Positions 27,857 to 37,611 are shown, numbered from the stretch's first letter. The stretch is DNA of 64,000 nt from Thiothrix litoralis (GCF_017901135.1 NZ_CP072801.1:1984001-2048000); one strand, 5' to 3'. Program-made: numbers and translations. The notes: generated by a model not told the origin, from the letters alone.

Positions 27857-28940
27857 CTCCAGCGAGACGGCAATGTCCTGCCGCGAGAATATTCCGTGCT
27901 GCATTGACATCTCTGTCGTGCAGTGTGCCACAGTCGACACACGTCCATTCCCTTATTCCAAGTCCTGCTCTACCTTTCGGACTGTTGACAGAAATGCTTC
28001 CGCAACACGAACAGACTTGGGTACTGTACGCTTCGTTGACGTCGAGAAACACGCCTTGCATCGCTTTCGATTTTGCATCAAGTTGTGTTTTCAGCATTGA
28101 CCACCCGGCATCCAATACAGACTTAGCCATATTGGTTTTGACGAGCGCCTTGCTGCTGACGTTGCCGACAACGATCAATGCGTTTTCACGCACCAGCTTG
28201 GTGGTGAACTTGTGCAGGTGGTCAGCCCTGCGGTTTTTAACCTTGGCGTGGATAGCCTTGACGCGCTGCTTTTTGTTGGCGCGTTGGGCTACCGCCAGTT
28301 GCTCTTCAGCGTTGCGGTAGAATTGCTTTGACTCCAGCTTGTCACCATTACTGCAAGTGGCGGTGTCTTTCAGGCCAAGGTCAATACCCACTTCACCGCG
28401 TCCTGATACTTCAACGACGGGCACTTGCACCACGACATTGAAGTACCAACGTCCACGGGAATCCTCAGTAAACGAGCCTGAGCGAAAAGCATATTGCGAC
28501 AGGCTGTAGCTATCCCACACTTTGAAAAAGTGCTTGTTGTAGCGGACTTGTCCATTCTTCCAAGTAGCAGCACCCAACTTGAACGGTATCCAGCCCAACG
28601 AGCGACGACTCCGACCTGATACACGCCAGCGTAGCTTGTCCGTCTTGAACTGCCTTCGGGCTTTCGCATGTGCCTCAGTGACTTCCTGCACCGTCTGCGA
28701 GTGAATGGTGAAACCGCGTGCCTTCTTGAAAACTGCTTGGCTTTTGGCAAGGTCGAATGCCGTGAAGTGGTTACGAATCCAGCCAACACCGGGAACTGGA
28801 ACGTAGCTGTAGTCTGCGGTAGTCGCATTGGCTTCATTCCAAATTTGGTTACACTCGAACGCCCACTGCCGAAGCACTGGGGCGTGTTTGTCCTTGATGC
28901 GGACTTTGAGTGTTTTCAAGATGGTGGTTTCTGCATTCAT
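27840..28940 (-). CDS. tnpB: TnpB family RNA-guided endonuclease (transposon accessory)
   Basis: A 366-residue TnpB. The first RuvC aspartate is in VGIDLGLKDTA, the zinc ribbon is CSCC...CVDC near the C-terminus and the last aspartate is in HDRDVNAARNI. At the usual second position, where most TnpB proteins have an ED or EN pair before 'L', this one reads VVGNVSSKAL without a glutamate. A glutamate is instead present in DVNEAYSTQVCSCC just before the zinc ribbon, the arrangement described for TnpB groups with a relocated RuvC glutamate. TnpB nucleases cut DNA next to a short motif under the control of an RNA from the element's right end, which promotes element retention. Confidence 0.93.
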   Translation of the reverse strand: MNAETTILKTLKVRIKDKHAPVLRQWAFECNQIWNEANATTADYSYVPVPGVGWIRNHFTAFDLAKSQAVFKKARGFTIHSQTVQEVTEAHAKARRQFKTDKLRWRVSGRSRRSLGWIPFKLGAATWKNGQVRYNKHFFKVWDSYSLSQYAFRSGSFTEDSRGRWYFNVVVQVPVVEVSGRGEVGIDLGLKDTATCSNGDKLESKQFYRNAEEQLAVAQRANKKQRVKAIHAKVKNRRADHLHKFTTKLVRENALIVVGNVSSKALVKTNMAKSVLDAGWSMLKTQLDAKSKAMQGVFLDVNEAYSTQVCSCCGSISVNSPKGRAGLGIREWTCVDCGTLHDRDVNAARNILAAGHCRLAGGILVL

Positions 28941-28960
28941 GCAGTATATTTTACAGTTAA

Positions 28961-29122
28961 TTGTTCAAGGCTGATACATACCGAGAGCTGAAGAAAGCAG
29001 CTATTGATGAAGGCATCCCATTCACACGGATGATTGATGTATTGCTTGATCTATACAAAAAAGAGAAAGCCAAAGACGCTTATATCCCCGCCGTAAACGA
29101 CGAGGTTTTACGCGAGTCATGA
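28961..29122 (+). pseudogene. 5'-truncated ribbon-helix-helix protein gene
   Basis: From 28961 the plus strand encodes FKADTYRELKKAAIDEGIPF then TRMIDVLLDLYKKEKAKDAY and a stop at 29120-29122. This is the usual C-terminal two thirds of an RHH (CopG/antitoxin-like) protein; the beta strand and start are missing because the tnpB element lies directly upstream and an in-frame stop occurs at 28958. Expression is unlikely. Confidence 0.55.
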
Positions 29123-29126
29123 TAAA

Positions 29127-29205
29127 AGAGGGCACCCCGAAGGATGCCCAACCGCTAGGAGGATACCGACGACACCTGTTCCAGAAGTGTTGCGGGTATC
29201 ATCCT
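29127..29205 (+). other. Structured non-coding stretch after the truncated gene
   Basis: This contains a 5-bp hairpin (GGGCA at 29130-29134 with TGCCC) and then a longer imperfect one in which AGGATACC (29160-29167), plus the inner GACAC, pairs with GTGTT and GGTATC-ATCCT (29195-29205). No T-run follows closely. It may be a 3' UTR structure or terminator of the truncated gene. About 130 bp of very AT-rich sequence follows, up to the next gene. Confidence 0.3.
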
Positions 29206-29256
29206 TGCAAGACAACCTGTTGGTCGCTATAGATGCTACATTGGTTCATTCTAATA

Positions 29257-29285
29257 TTCATATATTTTGTTAATTAGAATATAAT
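29257..29285 (+). promoter_or_regulatory. Putative sigma70 promoter for the 136-residue protein gene
   Basis: TTCATA (29257-29262) and TATAAT (29280-29285) are 17 bp apart. They lie in AT-rich sequence 55 bp before the gene at 29340. A 7-bp inverted repeat, TTCTAAT (29249-29255) with ATTAGAA (29273-29279), overlaps the promoter and could be an operator. Confidence 0.45.
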
Positions 29286-29339
29286 TTAATACTAATGTAT
29301 CTTGTAGAATAACGCAAGTGTCTTGTCAAGAGGTTTATC

Positions 29340-29750
29340 GTGTCCAACAAACAACAATTTCTGATCGTCGCCGCCCTGTTTCTCGGCCTAGGGCTACTGT
29401 GGTTCCTGAAGCAAGACCCGGCGCTCAACTACCTGAATGCCGCTCTGAAAGCCGATACCGAGTTGCAAGCCTACCCCTACCAATTTCGTGCTCTCAAGAT
29501 AGACAAGGGTATTGCCACTCTGACCACGCCGCGCTCTCCCGAAGTGTCCGTGCTGCAATTTCTCAAGATTGCCCAACCGACACTGGATACCAGCAACCCC
29601 GATAGCCCCGACATGATTGCTGCCCAAAAAGCCTTGGCGCATGTGCAGGAAAAGGCGGGCAAACTGGCGAAAGCGCAGGAAGGGGTCACGGAAGTGCAAT
29701 GGGAAATCGACCGCAGTTGGTATGCCAGCCACGGCCTGATTGTTGAATAG
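29340..29750 (+). CDS. Hypothetical membrane-anchored protein, 136 residues
   Basis: Not recognised. It starts with GTG and has one N-terminal hydrophobic helix (FLIVAALFLGLGLLWFL), so it is probably anchored in the inner membrane with a periplasmic domain of about 110 residues. That part contains a compact region ending in SPEVSVLQFLKIA and an amphipathic helix AAQKALAHVQEKAGKLAKA near the C-terminus. No catalytic motif is seen. It stands alone between the tnpB region and the convergent holA, four bases apart, and has its own promoter-like sequence. Confidence 0.65.
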   Translation: MSNKQQFLIVAALFLGLGLLWFLKQDPALNYLNAALKADTELQAYPYQFRALKIDKGIATLTTPRSPEVSVLQFLKIAQPTLDTSNPDSPDMIAAQKALAHVQEKAGKLAKAQEGVTEVQWEIDRSWYASHGLIVE

Positions 29751-29753
29751 GCG

Positions 29754-30782
29754 CTAAACCGCTAACGCCCGCCCACCCAGCAACAACGCCAATTCCAGCA
29801 TCTCATCCCACAAGCGTTGCGGGTGGCGGGAAACATCCTGCCCTACCCCTTTGCTGTGCTGATCCAAGCGTGTTGCCAGATCGAATAAATGGTTCCAGTC
29901 CGCTGCCGCCATACGCCGCAAAGCTGTCAGGAACAGGTTCTGGCGGGTTTTCGGCATCCGCATCAACAGCGCCTGATTGGAGGCATTATTGCGCACATTT
30001 TCACAGCCCATGTAAAGCTGGCGTAGCAAGTCAGCCAGCGCCCATACCAGTAACGGTGTCGCGGTATCCTCTTCCTGCAATACCAACATAATGTGGCGGA
30101 TGCGGCGGGCATCCTGCGACAAGATAGCCTCGGCAAGATCAAACACACTGAAGCGTGAATTATCCGCCACCACCGCCATGATATTTGCTGCCGTCAGTGG
30201 GCGATTGCCATACAGCAACACCAACTTGCCGATTTCCTGTACCGCTGCCAGCAAATTCCCTTCCACCCGCTCGGTCAAGTAACGCACCGCTTCAGTATCC
30301 GGCTGCAAACCGGCCTGTTTCATGCGCCGCGCAATCCACGCCAGCGTTTGCGCCGGGGATAAATCCCACACCTGTACCACCACCCCGGCTTGTTCGACCT
30401 TTTTCACCCACGCGGCATTTTTGCACGCCTTGTCGAGCCGACCGCTTTGGATCAGCAAAATCTTGTCCGGCGGCAGGTAATCGAGGTAATGCTGCAATGC
30501 CTTAGTGCCGGATTGCCCCGCTTTACAGGTCGGCATCCGCACATCCAGCAGTTTTTTGTCAGAAAACAGCGACAGCGCTCCGGCAGCGTCATACAACGCC
30601 CCCCAGTCAAACTGGGCATCCACCGTAAACACATCGCGCTCACTGAACCCCTTCAGCGCCGCCGCTTTACGGATGGCATCAGCCGTTTCCATTACTTGTA
30701 ACGGTTCATCACCGCTGATCAGGTAAACCGGAGCGAGCGGATGGCGAAGGTGTTCTTCAATCTGTTCAGCGCGGACTTGCAT
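29754..30782 (-). CDS. holA: DNA polymerase III subunit delta
   Basis: The clamp-loader delta subunit, which opens the beta sliding clamp. With the start at MQVRAEQIEEHLRHP (30782) the protein has 342 residues, as in E. coli (343). Family features are the N-terminal PVYLISGDEPLQVMETADAIR, LFSDKKLLDVRMP, LIQSGRLDKACKNAAWVKKVE, YLTERVEGNLLAAVQEIGKLVLLYG and the collar-domain FSVFDLAEAILSQD. The frame stays open to 30803 but the extra seven residues are not conserved. lptE, its usual neighbour, is not in the window. Confidence 0.94.
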   Translation of the reverse strand: MQVRAEQIEEHLRHPLAPVYLISGDEPLQVMETADAIRKAAALKGFSERDVFTVDAQFDWGALYDAAGALSLFSDKKLLDVRMPTCKAGQSGTKALQHYLDYLPPDKILLIQSGRLDKACKNAAWVKKVEQAGVVVQVWDLSPAQTLAWIARRMKQAGLQPDTEAVRYLTERVEGNLLAAVQEIGKLVLLYGNRPLTAANIMAVVADNSRFSVFDLAEAILSQDARRIRHIMLVLQEEDTATPLLVWALADLLRQLYMGCENVRNNASNQALLMRMPKTRQNLFLTALRRMAAADWNHLFDLATRLDQHSKGVGQDVSRHPQRLWDEMLELALLLGGRALAV

Positions 30783-30898
30783 GAGTATTGTTTGGTCTCC
30801 CAAAAAAGAAAAATACTAGCACATCCGGTTTTTTAAGTGGTTTTTGTTTAGAATCCTCACATCAATGACCTCATCGGCTGACCACACACGAAACACCC

Positions 30899-31819
30899 AT
30901 GAAAAGTATCTATTTTTACAACATTTTATTGGCGATGACTCTACCAGCCGGGCTGAGTTTCGCCGCTGAAACCGGCAAAACCGACGCCATCTGCGCGTCG
31001 CAAGTCTTGCTGCCTGCGCTATTCCGCCCCAGCGCAGAAAATGTCACAGTATACGAACCCAGTACTCGCTATAGCACCATTCCCGTACAAATGGGCTACG
31101 GCGAACGCAAAGTGAAAGTGGCAGATGCTTACGTCATTTACGAAACCATTCCTGCCACTTTTGGCGAAGTCACCGAAAGCATCGAAGTGGCACGCGAACG
31201 GGTGGAAATCACCACCCTGCCCGCCACCTACCGCACCGAAACCAAGCGCGTCAAAGTCAAGGATGCCACTCAGCGCTGGAACCCGGTATGCCCAGCAGTT
31301 GTCGCAAGTGAGCAAAGCATTCCGGCACATTGCCTGATCAACGTACCGGCGGTATACACCGACGTCACCCGCGAAGTCATTGATGTCCCCGCCCGCACCA
31401 TCAAAAAAGTCATTCCCGCCCGCACCGAAACCATCACCCGCAAGGTCGTACTACAACCCGCCCAAGTGATCCGCCGTGAAATTCCTGCCAAATACCGCAT
31501 GGTAAAACTGGCAAAGGTGGAACAAGGCGCCAAAGTCAGCACCACCCAGCAGCCCGCACGGGTTCAAGCCATCCTCTCACAGCAAACTTTGCGATCGGAA
31601 CGGATTGTGCAACGCCCTGCACTGTGTGAACCCACGGTTAGCCCGAGCACCATCCTGAGGCTACAACAACATTTGCAACAAGGTGGCTATTACCAAGGCA
31701 CGCCCGATGGCATTCTTGGCCCCAAAACCCGTGCCGCCTTGACCCGCTTCCAGGAAGACCATCAGCTTGCCAGCGGTGCCATCACGGTGGAGACCCTGCA
31801 AAAATTACAGCTCCAATAG
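30899..31819 (+). CDS. Secreted protein with Val/Pro-rich repeats and C-terminal peptidoglycan-binding domain
   Basis: A 306-residue protein with a signal peptide (LLAMTLPAGLSFA). The middle (about residues 45-220) is a run of degenerate repeats of the type 'IPA.Y..V...V.V', for example YETIPATFGEVTESIEV and KKVIPARTETITRKVVLQP. The last 60 residues are a PG_binding_1 domain: RLQQHLQQGGYYQGTPDGIL followed by GPKTRAALTRFQ. It is probably a periplasmic protein held to the cell wall. Single gene with flanking non-coding sequence; exact function unknown. Confidence 0.82.
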   Translation: MKSIYFYNILLAMTLPAGLSFAAETGKTDAICASQVLLPALFRPSAENVTVYEPSTRYSTIPVQMGYGERKVKVADAYVIYETIPATFGEVTESIEVARERVEITTLPATYRTETKRVKVKDATQRWNPVCPAVVASEQSIPAHCLINVPAVYTDVTREVIDVPARTIKKVIPARTETITRKVVLQPAQVIRREIPAKYRMVKLAKVEQGAKVSTTQQPARVQAILSQQTLRSERIVQRPALCEPTVSPSTILRLQQHLQQGGYYQGTPDGILGPKTRAALTRFQEDHQLASGAITVETLQKLQLQ

Positions 31820-31886
31820 AGACGTGCGGGGATTTCCTGCTAAACTCGCCGCTACTTAAAAAATATTAGAAACATAAGGAGTCATC

Positions 31887-33389
31887 ATGTCAGAACAGAG
31901 CGGAATCCTGATCGGCAAAGGCGAAACGCAGGTTTTCTTGAACCCGCGTTTTGCCAACCGTCACGGCCTTATCGCAGGCGCTACGGGCACAGGCAAAACC
32001 ATTTCCCTGCAAGTATTGGCGGAAGGTTTATCGCGTATCGGCGTACCCGTATTCTTGGCTGACATTAAAGGCGACCTTACTGGCATTGCTGTTCCCGGCA
32101 CACCCAACCCCAAAGTCGATGAGCGTGTGGCCAAAATCGGCATTGAAGATTTCCGTTTTGAAGGCCATCCCACCGTCATTTGGGATTTATCCGGGGAACG
32201 TGGGCATCCAGTGCGTGCCACGATTTCCGATATGGGGCCTTTGCTACTGGCAAGCTTGCTCGACCTCAACGACACCCAAGAAGGCGTCTTGAACATTGCC
32301 TTCAAAGTGGCTGATGACCAAGGCATGTTGCTGCTGGACCTGAAAGACTTACGTGCCATGTTGCAACACCTCGGTGAAAACAGCAAAGCCCTGAGTAACA
32401 GCTATGGCAACGTCAGCTCCGCCTCCATCGGCGCGATTCAGCGCCAGCTACTGATACTGGAACAGCAAGGTGCCGATCAGTTTTTCGGCGAGCCAGCACT
32501 GGATTTGTGGGACTTCATGCGCACCGGAGCCAACGGCTACGGCAATATCAACATTCTCGCCGCAGACCGTCTGATCAACACGCCGCGCCTGTACGCCACG
32601 TTCCTGTTGTGGTTGCTCTCAGAACTGTTTGAAAACCTACCTGAAGTCGGCGACATGGATAAGCCACGTTTGGTATTCTTCTTCGACGAAGCCCATCTGC
32701 TGTTCAACGGTGCACCCAAGGCACTGGTGGATAAAGTCGAGCAAGTCGTCAAACTGATCCGCTCCAAAGGCGTGGGCATTTACTTCATTACCCAAACTCC
32801 GTTGGATGTGCCCGAATCCGTACTAGGACAACTCGGCAACCGCATCCAGCACGCCCTACGGGCCTTCACCCCTCGCGACCAGAAAGCGGTGCGCACCGCT
32901 GCCGAAACCTTCCGCCAAAATCCCAACATCAACACTGCTGAAACCATCATGCAAATGGGGGTTGGTGAAGCACTGGTTTCCGTGCTGGATGACAAGGGTA
33001 TTCCGGGCATCGTGCAACACACTATTATCAGCCCGCCACACTCGCGCATTGGCCCGCTCACCGATACCGAGCGTGCTGATCTCCTGCGCACCAGCCCCTT
33101 TGCAGGCCGCTACGACACCATGATAGACCGCGAATCGGCTTACGAACTCCTGCAAAAACGTGCCGAAACGGCAGCGGCAGAAACGGCCGAACAGGAAGCC
33201 CAGATGGCAGCTCAAAAAGCCACACGCACCAGCAACAGCCGTGCTCCCCGTGAACCTGAGAGTCTATTCGGTAGTCTTGGTGAAACCTTCGTGAAGAACG
33301 CGGTAAAAGCAGCCACATCCAGTGCCGGACGACGCATTGGTACACAAATCGTGCGCGGTATTCTTGGCTCCCTATTCAAAGGACGCTAA
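31887..33389 (+). CDS. yjgR: HerA-like P-loop ATPase, DUF853 (YjgR)
   Basis: A 500-residue DUF853 protein. The Walker A motif is GATGTGKTISL near residue 31, Walker B is LVFFFDEAHLLF, and FITQTPLDVPESVLGQLGNRIQHALRAFTPRDQKAV is strongly conserved in this family. Residues 420-470 form a charged linker. DUF853 proteins look like HerA/FtsK helicases, but the biological role of YjgR has not been established. Preceded by a clear AAGGAG site. Confidence 0.93.
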   Translation: MSEQSGILIGKGETQVFLNPRFANRHGLIAGATGTGKTISLQVLAEGLSRIGVPVFLADIKGDLTGIAVPGTPNPKVDERVAKIGIEDFRFEGHPTVIWDLSGERGHPVRATISDMGPLLLASLLDLNDTQEGVLNIAFKVADDQGMLLLDLKDLRAMLQHLGENSKALSNSYGNVSSASIGAIQRQLLILEQQGADQFFGEPALDLWDFMRTGANGYGNINILAADRLINTPRLYATFLLWLLSELFENLPEVGDMDKPRLVFFFDEAHLLFNGAPKALVDKVEQVVKLIRSKGVGIYFITQTPLDVPESVLGQLGNRIQHALRAFTPRDQKAVRTAAETFRQNPNINTAETIMQMGVGEALVSVLDDKGIPGIVQHTIISPPHSRIGPLTDTERADLLRTSPFAGRYDTMIDRESAYELLQKRAETAAAETAEQEAQMAAQKATRTSNSRAPREPESLFGSLGETFVKNAVKAATSSAGRRIGTQIVRGILGSLFKGR

Positions 33390-33509
33390 GCATACGCTTT
33401 GATAATAGGCGCGATAAATCACGCATTTTCGCGCCCAATTGCTGCATATCCCCGCCGTTCGGTGTAGAATCTTCTGTTTTACGGTTATCGACAGCAAAGG
33501 TAGATTTCA

Positions 33510-33983
33510 ATGGCAAGCATTCTTTTGCTCAATGGACCCAACCTGAACTTGCTAGGCAAGCGCGAACCGGGTCATTACGGCAACATGACATTGGCTGATA
33601 TTGAAGAACGTCTAACAACGTTAGCAAGTCAGCAACACCAAACATTAGATTGCTACCAAAACAACTCGGAAGGCGCATTAGTTGATCGAATCCACCAGGC
33701 GCTCGTTGAGCAGGTGGACTTCATTCTGATCAACCCCGGCGCTTATACCCATACCAGCATCGCCTTGCGAGATGCCTTACTCGGTGTTGCCATACCGTTT
33801 ATCGAAATACACCTGTCCAATGTGCACCGCCGGGAACCTTTCCGCCATCACTCCTATCTTTCCGATATAGCGGAAGGCGTTATCCTTGGGCTTGGCACAT
33901 TGGGCTATGAACTCGCACTGTATGCCGCCATACAGAAACTCAATAAACACGACAGGGCATTAACCCATGATGGACGTTCGTAA
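33510..33983 (+). CDS. aroQ: 3-dehydroquinate dehydratase, type II
   Basis: Dehydrates 3-dehydroquinate in the shikimate pathway; a dodecameric cytosolic enzyme. The 157-residue product has [19 protein letters not shown] (active-site Tyr and Arg), [16 protein letters not shown], and [17 protein letters not shown] with the conserved His and Arg. Upstream is a possible -10 TAGAAT at 33465-33470. The end overlaps accB by 14 bp. aroQ-accB-accC is the usual gene order in gammaproteobacteria. Confidence 0.97.
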   Translation: MASILLLNGPNLNLLGKREPGHYGNMTLADIEERLTTLASQQHQTLDCYQNNSEGALVDRIHQALVEQVDFILINPGAYTHTSIALRDALLGVAIPFIEIHLSNVHRREPFRHHSYLSDIAEGVILGLGTLGYELALYAAIQKLNKHDRALTHDGRS

Positions 33984-34425
33984 AATACAAAAATTGATCA
34001 GTCTGCTGGAAGGCAGCGATGTCGCTGAAATCGAAATCAAGGAAGGTGAAGACTCGGTTCGCATCAGCCGCGTCAACTCAGGCATGACACTGTCAGCCGC
34101 ACCACAGCAATACTACGCCCCCCAGCCACAGGCAACATTATCAGCCGCTGCACCGGCGGCTGCTGAGCCAGTCGCCCCTGCTGCCCCTTCAGGCCACGTT
34201 GTCGAATCACCTATGGTCGGCACTTTCTACCGCGCCTCCTCACCCACCGCCAAATCGTTTGTCGAAGTCGGGCACAGCGTCAAGGTAGGCGATACCCTGT
34301 GTATCATCGAAGCCATGAAAATGCTCAACCAGATCCAATCCGATGCATCCGGCATCGTGAAAGCCATTCTGGTCGACAATGAACAGCCTGTCGAATTCGG
34401 ACAACCGCTGTTCATTATTGAATAA
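33970..34425 (+). CDS. accB: Biotin carboxyl carrier protein of acetyl-CoA carboxylase
   Basis: Carries biotin for the first step of fatty acid synthesis. The 151-residue protein begins [20 protein letters not shown] and ends in a biotinyl domain with the EAMKM motif; the biotinylated lysine is about residue 117. An Ala/Pro-rich linker (about 45-78) joins the two parts. Two ATG codons stand in tandem (33967, 33970); I choose the second by comparison with E. coli AccB (MDIRKIKKL). It is followed by accC after 35 bp. Confidence 0.97.
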   Translation: MDVRKIQKLISLLEGSDVAEIEIKEGEDSVRISRVNSGMTLSAAPQQYYAPQPQATLSAAAPAAAEPVAPAAPSGHVVESPMVGTFYRASSPTAKSFVEVGHSVKVGDTLCIIEAMKMLNQIQSDASGIVKAILVDNEQPVEFGQPLFIIE

Positions 34426-34460
34426 CATTTGCACTTGGCCAACACCTGCGAGGTGACAAC

Positions 34461-35804
34461 ATGTTGAAAAAAGTACTGATCGCAAACCGGGGCGAAATTG
34501 CCCTGCGCATTTTGCGTGGCTGCCGTGAACTCGGCATCAAAACCGTTGCGGTGCATTCCACGGCTGACCGCGACCTGAAGCACGTGCGGCTGGCAGATGA
34601 GTCGGTGTGTATCGGCCCACCACGTTCCACCGATAGCTACCTGAATATCCCCGCGATTATCAGTGCGGCAGAAGTTACTGGTGCGGATGCCATCCACCCC
34701 GGCTATGGCTTTTTGTCAGAAAATGCTGATTTCGCCGAACGGGTTGAATCCAGCGGTTTCATCTTTATTGGCCCCCGTGCCGACACCATCCGCTTGATGG
34801 GTGACAAGATTTCCGCCAAAGATGCGATGATTGCAGCGGGCGTACCCTGCGTTCCCGGCTCAGAAGGCGGCACGCCAGAAGACCCCGAAGAAATCCTCAA
34901 AATGGGCAAGCGCATCGGCTACCCACTGATCGTCAAAGCCACGGGCGGTGGTGGCGGGCGCGGTATGCGCGTCGTGCACTCAGCCGACGAACTGGTCGCT
35001 GCTGTTACCTTGACCCGCGCCGAAGCCAAGGCAGCTTTCGGTAATGACGTCGTGTTCATGGAAAAATTCCTCCAACACCCACGTCATATCGAATTGCAGG
35101 TATTAGCCGACTCCCACGGCAACGCCATCCACCTGTGTGAACGCGACTGCTCCATGCAGCGCCGCAACCAGAAAGTCGTGGAAGAAGCCCCCGCGCCCTT
35201 CATTACCGAAGAGCAACGCGCCCGCATTGGCAACCGTGTTGCCGAAGCCTGCCGCAAAATCGGCTACCGTGGTGCTGGTACGTTTGAATTCCTCTATGAA
35301 GATGGCGAATTCTATTTCATCGAAATGAATACCCGTTTGCAAGTCGAACACCCGGTCACCGAACTGATTACCGGTGTCGATCTGGTCAAACAGCAATTGC
35401 TGATTGCCTCTGGTGAAGTGCTGGCCTTGCGTCAGGAAGACATCAAGGTCAACGGTCATGCCATTGAGTGCCGTATCAACGCTGAAGACCCGCAAACCTT
35501 TGCCCCTTCACCCGGTAAGATCACGCGTTACCACGTGCCTGGTGGCCTCGGTGTACGGGTAGATTCACACATTTACGCCGATTACAGCGTACCGCCCTAC
35601 TACGACTCCATGATCGGCAAGCTGATTGTCCACGGACAAGACCGCGAAACCGCCATCAACCGGATGCACGGCGCACTCAGCGAAATGGTCATCGAAGGCA
35701 TCAAGACCAATATCCCGCTGCAAACCCGCATTATGGAAGATTCCACGTTCCGCGCCGGTGGCGCTGACATCCACTACCTCGAAAAAATGTTGGGCATGAA
35801 ATGA
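34461..35804 (+). CDS. accC: Acetyl-CoA carboxylase, biotin carboxylase subunit
   Basis: An ATP-grasp enzyme that carboxylates biotin on AccB. The 447-residue sequence has [14 protein letters not shown] at the N-terminus, the glycine-rich lid [32 protein letters not shown] and the catalytic [16 protein letters not shown]. Length equals that of E. coli AccC (449). Its stop overlaps the prmA start (ATGA), so the two genes are coupled. Confidence 0.98.
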   Translation: MLKKVLIANRGEIALRILRGCRELGIKTVAVHSTADRDLKHVRLADESVCIGPPRSTDSYLNIPAIISAAEVTGADAIHPGYGFLSENADFAERVESSGFIFIGPRADTIRLMGDKISAKDAMIAAGVPCVPGSEGGTPEDPEEILKMGKRIGYPLIVKATGGGGGRGMRVVHSADELVAAVTLTRAEAKAAFGNDVVFMEKFLQHPRHIELQVLADSHGNAIHLCERDCSMQRRNQKVVEEAPAPFITEEQRARIGNRVAEACRKIGYRGAGTFEFLYEDGEFYFIEMNTRLQVEHPVTELITGVDLVKQQLLIASGEVLALRQEDIKVNGHAIECRINAEDPQTFAPSPGKITRYHVPGGLGVRVDSHIYADYSVPPYYDSMIGKLIVHGQDRETAINRMHGALSEMVIEGIKTNIPLQTRIMEDSTFRAGGADIHYLEKMLGMK

Positions 35805-36694
35805 GCTGGCAACAACTGGTCTGTCAGACCACCTCACAACATCAGGAAGCTGTGGTTGAAGCGATGGAAGCTGTTGATGCAGTGTCCATCACTTGGCAGG
35901 ATGCCGAAGACGACCCGATTCTAGAACCACGCCCCGGCGAAATGCGCCTGTGGAACAATCTGGTCGTCACGGCGCTGTACGAGGAAGACACCGACCTCAG
36001 TGCCCTGCTGTTATTGCTGGAAACCCGCAAAGCCGACTGGCAAATTGCCTCGGTCATGCAGGAAACGGTGGAAGATCAGCCGTGGGAACGGGCGTGGATG
36101 GACAGCTTCCACCCCATGTGCTTTGGTAAACATCTGTGGATTTACCCAAGTTGGTGTGAAACACCGGATGATGACAGCGTAAAACTGTTGCTCGACCCCG
36201 GTCTGGCCTTTGGCACAGGCACGCACCCCACCACTGCCCTGTGCCTCGAATGGCTGGATGGGCAGGACGTGGCAGGCCAGCAAGTGTTGGATTACGGTTG
36301 TGGTTCCGGGGTGTTAGCCATCGCAGCCCTCAAACTCGGGGCAAAACACGCCGAATGCACCGACATTGACCCGCAAGCCCTGCAAGCAACCTTGGACAAT
36401 GCCGAGCGCAACAGCATTCCCGCCGCACAATTTCACACCTGTTACCCGGAAGATTTACCCAAGCAAACGTGGGATGTGGTCATGGCAAACATTCTGGCAG
36501 GCCCACTGGTGGAACTTGCGCCTGTGCTGCTGGCAGCATTACGCCCCGGCGGCAAGCTGGTATTATCCGGCATTCTCGCCGAACAAGCCGCCGCCATTGA
36601 AACAGCTTACCAGCCCGCATTAACTGACTTCAGTATTACCCAAAAAGATGACTGGATCAGGGTCACCGGTATTCGCCACTTATCCAGCCGTTAA
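35801..36694 (+). CDS. prmA: Ribosomal protein L11 methyltransferase
   Basis: Trimethylates several lysines of L11. The 297-residue protein has the L11-binding N-terminal domain, then the class I methyltransferase fold with [37 protein letters not shown] (SAM loop) and [16 protein letters not shown]. It is expressed with accBC through the four-base overlap. Confidence 0.97.
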   Translation: MSWQQLVCQTTSQHQEAVVEAMEAVDAVSITWQDAEDDPILEPRPGEMRLWNNLVVTALYEEDTDLSALLLLLETRKADWQIASVMQETVEDQPWERAWMDSFHPMCFGKHLWIYPSWCETPDDDSVKLLLDPGLAFGTGTHPTTALCLEWLDGQDVAGQQVLDYGCGSGVLAIAALKLGAKHAECTDIDPQALQATLDNAERNSIPAAQFHTCYPEDLPKQTWDVVMANILAGPLVELAPVLLAALRPGGKLVLSGILAEQAAAIETAYQPALTDFSITQKDDWIRVTGIRHLSSR

Positions 36695-36804
36695 TCTGTA
36701 TTTTTTGCCCAACTTTTTAAGCGGTGTTATTTTCTACACCCTTGGATAAGCATTCTTGAAAAATAAGAACTAGAATAAAGCGATTACTCAAACGGCGCGG
36801 AGTC

Positions 36805-37527
36805 ATGTATACACAGTGCAACCACTGCAACGCGATTTTTCGCGTCACAATGAAAGAGTTGACAGCTGCACAGGGCTTACTGCGCTGCGGCGAGTGCGAC
36901 AATATTTTTGACGCCATGAAGAACCTGAGCCAAACACTGCCGGAAGAGCGCCGCTTTGCCAAACTCAGCACAGTCATACCGGCGGAAATAGAAGAACCCA
37001 TTCCCATCAGGCCAGCCCGACCACTAGAAAAACTGCTCAAGCGCTTCTTAAACATCAAATCGTGGCATTCACGGTATTTTCTGATAATCGGGGTAAGCGC
37101 CCTAGTACTGCTGTTGATATTGCAAGTGTTATACATAAGTCGTAACTGGTTGGCGCAACAGCCGATGACCTCAGCACTCACCCAGCAGCTTTGCGCCCTG
37201 ATGAACTGCGATGTCACCATTCCCCGTGATGTGCGTGCAATCAGCCTGTTAAGCCGTAACATTTATTCACACCCCAACGCTCCCAAGGTATTAACCATCA
37301 GCGCATCCATCCAGAATAACGCCGCCTTCCCGCAACCTTATCCCTTGATTGAAATCAGCTTTCTGGACAAGAACAACAAGGTACTGGCCTTACGCCGCTT
37401 CCCACCAGAGGAATATATGCATAATTTCACCGAAAAACTGATGCCCATCGGCGTTCCTGACGAACTCATTTTGAACATTACCGACCCTGGGGAAGACGCC
37501 ATCAGATTTCAGTTTCGCTTTATGTAA
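36805..37527 (+). CDS. Zinc-ribbon and DUF3426 membrane protein
   Basis: A 240-residue protein. The N-terminus is an MJ0042-type zinc ribbon, CNHCNAIFRVTMKEL ... LRCGECDNIF (two CxxC pairs). One membrane helix follows (FLIIGVSALVLLLILQVLYI, about residues 92-111) and the rest, about 125 residues, is the DUF3426 periplasmic domain with LTISASIQNNAAFPQPYPLIEISF and PIGVPDELILN. Such proteins are often encoded next to prmA; their role is not known. Its upstream gap is 110 bp, so it may have its own promoter. Confidence 0.88.
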   Translation: MYTQCNHCNAIFRVTMKELTAAQGLLRCGECDNIFDAMKNLSQTLPEERRFAKLSTVIPAEIEEPIPIRPARPLEKLLKRFLNIKSWHSRYFLIIGVSALVLLLILQVLYISRNWLAQQPMTSALTQQLCALMNCDVTIPRDVRAISLLSRNIYSHPNAPKVLTISASIQNNAAFPQPYPLIEISFLDKNNKVLALRRFPPEEYMHNFTEKLMPIGVPDELILNITDPGEDAIRFQFRFM

Positions 37528-37611
37528 ACCGATAAAAGGATAAATGGAATAACCTTGGCGATAAAAAACCTGATTAACAATAAAAAACCTGTTCATTCCG
37601 TGCAATTAAGC

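Larger units (their letters stand above)
27823..28963 (-). mobile_element. Solo TnpB (IS605/IS1341-type) element
   Basis: The element carries tnpB only, with no tnpA, so it would need a transposase in trans. One end is the conserved IS605-type right end at 27823-27856, which overlaps the 3' end of tnpB. The other end is not sharply defined; it must lie near 28941-28963, where a ribbon-helix-helix gene is cut off. No hairpin typical of the left end is obvious there, so that end may be degraded. Confidence 0.75.

Noticed and set aside
36717-37262. 181-residue open frame on the minus strand
   Set aside because: Antisense to the zinc-ribbon/DUF3426 gene, whose CxxC pairs and membrane helix are clear.
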